Positions 4,767 through 5,263 of a stretch of 5,263 nt of DNA are shown here, one piece after another. The translations under genes and the position numbers were made by a program. The notes under the pieces are model-generated. The model was not told the origin of the DNA. It ran no database searches and saw only the letters and a program-made list of their open reading frames with translations. This stretch comes from JBGOTP01 sp041476545. Its GTDB lineage: Bacteria > Acidobacteriota > Vicinamibacteria > Vicinamibacterales > CAVVIG01. The stretch lies in contig JBGOTP010000357.1 of NCBI GenBank assembly GCA_041476545.1, forward strand, positions 1-5,263, written 5' to 3'. Every line of letters starts with the position of its first letter. Position 1 is the first letter of the stretch.

Positions 4767-5263
4767 ATGAAGATAGCGACATTTGACATGACCGTCTTCG
4801 GCCCGCAGCATGGAGTCGCGAAGGAGGGGCTGACGGGGCCTAGGACCGCGCGCCTGGATTCGAGCTGGGTCGGTCCATTCCCAGGCGAAGCCACAAGGCT
4901 GTGCGATCACATCCGCCGGGCAATCGAGATCGCATCAGCATACCCGTCGGCGCTCTTGATCTTCTCCGGCGCGGATACGCAAACAGGAGAAAAGGGAGAA
5001 GTCCTGGGCCGAAGTGAAGCCATCGGTGCTTTCGAGATCGCCCGCGATCACAACTGGTTCGGACACCCGGAGGTCGCAGAACGCTGTCATTGCGACATCG
5101 AGAGCCGCGACTCGGCCCAGAACGCCGCGTTTTCGGCATTCCTATTCCGGCACCTGACAGGCGCGTTCCCGAAACGGATGATCGGGGTCGGCTGGTCATT
5201 TAAGGGCACACGATACTCGACCTGTGCCGCAGGATTGCCATTTCTGGAGAACGGCATCGAGTA
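4767..5263 (+). CDS. DUF218/YdcF-like domain protein, N-terminal 165 aa, runs off the window edge
   Basis: The frame is open from ATG 4767 to the window edge with GGAGG six bases upstream. The translation shows the layout of the DUF218 (YdcF/SanA/ElyC-like) fold. 'LDSSWVGPFPGEATRLCDHI' (30-49) precedes a helix. 'ALLIFSGADT' (62-71) matches the nucleotide-binding-like 'LLFSGGxT' strand-loop. 'GRSEA' (81-85) matches the conserved SEA. 'SRDSAQNAAFSAFLF' (113-127) matches the 'T/S-R-x-T-x-E-N' helix, and 'GVGWSFKGTRY' (140-150) matches the later strand with 'FK..R'. The spacing most resembles the DUF218 subgroup known from fungal and plant genomes ('SGGQTR...FEFKxxRF') rather than E. coli YdcF; this is recollection and needs a search. 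Two changes stand out: GAD instead of GGQ in the loop, and QN in place of EN. No signal peptide or membrane anchor is seen, suggesting a cytoplasmic protein. The biochemical role of this subgroup is not established. Confidence 0.72.
   Translation, partial: MKIATFDMTVFGPQHGVAKEGLTGPRTARLDSSWVGPFPGEATRLCDHIRRAIEIASAYPSALLIFSGADTQTGEKGEVLGRSEAIGAFEIARDHNWFGHPEVAERCHCDIESRDSAQNAAFSAFLFRHLTGAFPKRMIGVGWSFKGTRYSTCAAGLPFLENGIE

Noticed and set aside
4533..4910. A 125-codon minus-strand frame with an ATG start, overlapping the DUF218-like gene start.
   Set aside because: It runs antisense to a gene with a near-ideal ribosome site and family motifs. Its translation resembles no family, and it lacks a good ribosome site of its own.
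4840..5199. A 119-codon minus-strand frame inside the DUF218-like gene.
   Set aside because: It is an antisense shadow with Arg/Pro/Ser-rich composition and no motif.

Overview
The window is GC-rich bacterial chromosomal DNA in which two different transposase genes, pointing at each other, lie between ordinary-looking host genes. The clearest host gene is the start of an S1-domain protein leaving the left edge. Its short acidic leader and alanine/arginine-rich linker resemble S1 proteins of Acidobacteriota and Myxococcota-type soil bacteria. That placement is a recollection of family appearance, not a search result, and the phylum remains uncertain.

Layout. Bases 1-371 (minus strand) encode the N-terminus of an S1 RNA-binding protein, cut by the window edge. 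Bases 372-768 hold the S1 ribosome-binding site, no recognisable gene, and a GC-rich hairpin ahead of the next gene. Bases 769-2310 (plus strand) encode an intact IS91/ISCR-like HUH transposase with a zinc-binding N-terminus and a single-tyrosine active-site motif. Bases 2311-2542 are a convergent spacer with a compound stem-loop and two copies of the palindrome GTGATCAC, one at each transposase stop codon. Bases 2543-3838 (minus strand) encode an intact IS4-family DDE transposase that most likely starts at a TTG codon with a strong Shine-Dalgarno sequence. Bases 3967-4263 (minus strand) encode a small, very acidic protein of unknown function. Bases 4264-4766 are mostly non-coding, with a possible degraded minus-strand ORF. 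Bases 4767-5263 (plus strand) encode the start of a DUF218/YdcF-like protein that runs off the right edge.

The two transposases belong to unrelated mechanisms: rolling-circle HUH single-strand transfer and cut-and-paste DDE. They do not form a pathway. The locus looks like an insertion hot spot or tolerated intergenic region where elements have accumulated between host genes. Both transposase frames are open from end to end with catalytic residues present, which suggests fairly recent arrival. I could not define terminal inverted repeats, target duplications or IS91 ori/ter ends, so element boundaries are minimum extents. I see no CRISPR array, tRNA, rRNA, toxin-antitoxin pair, defence system or clear new multigene system.
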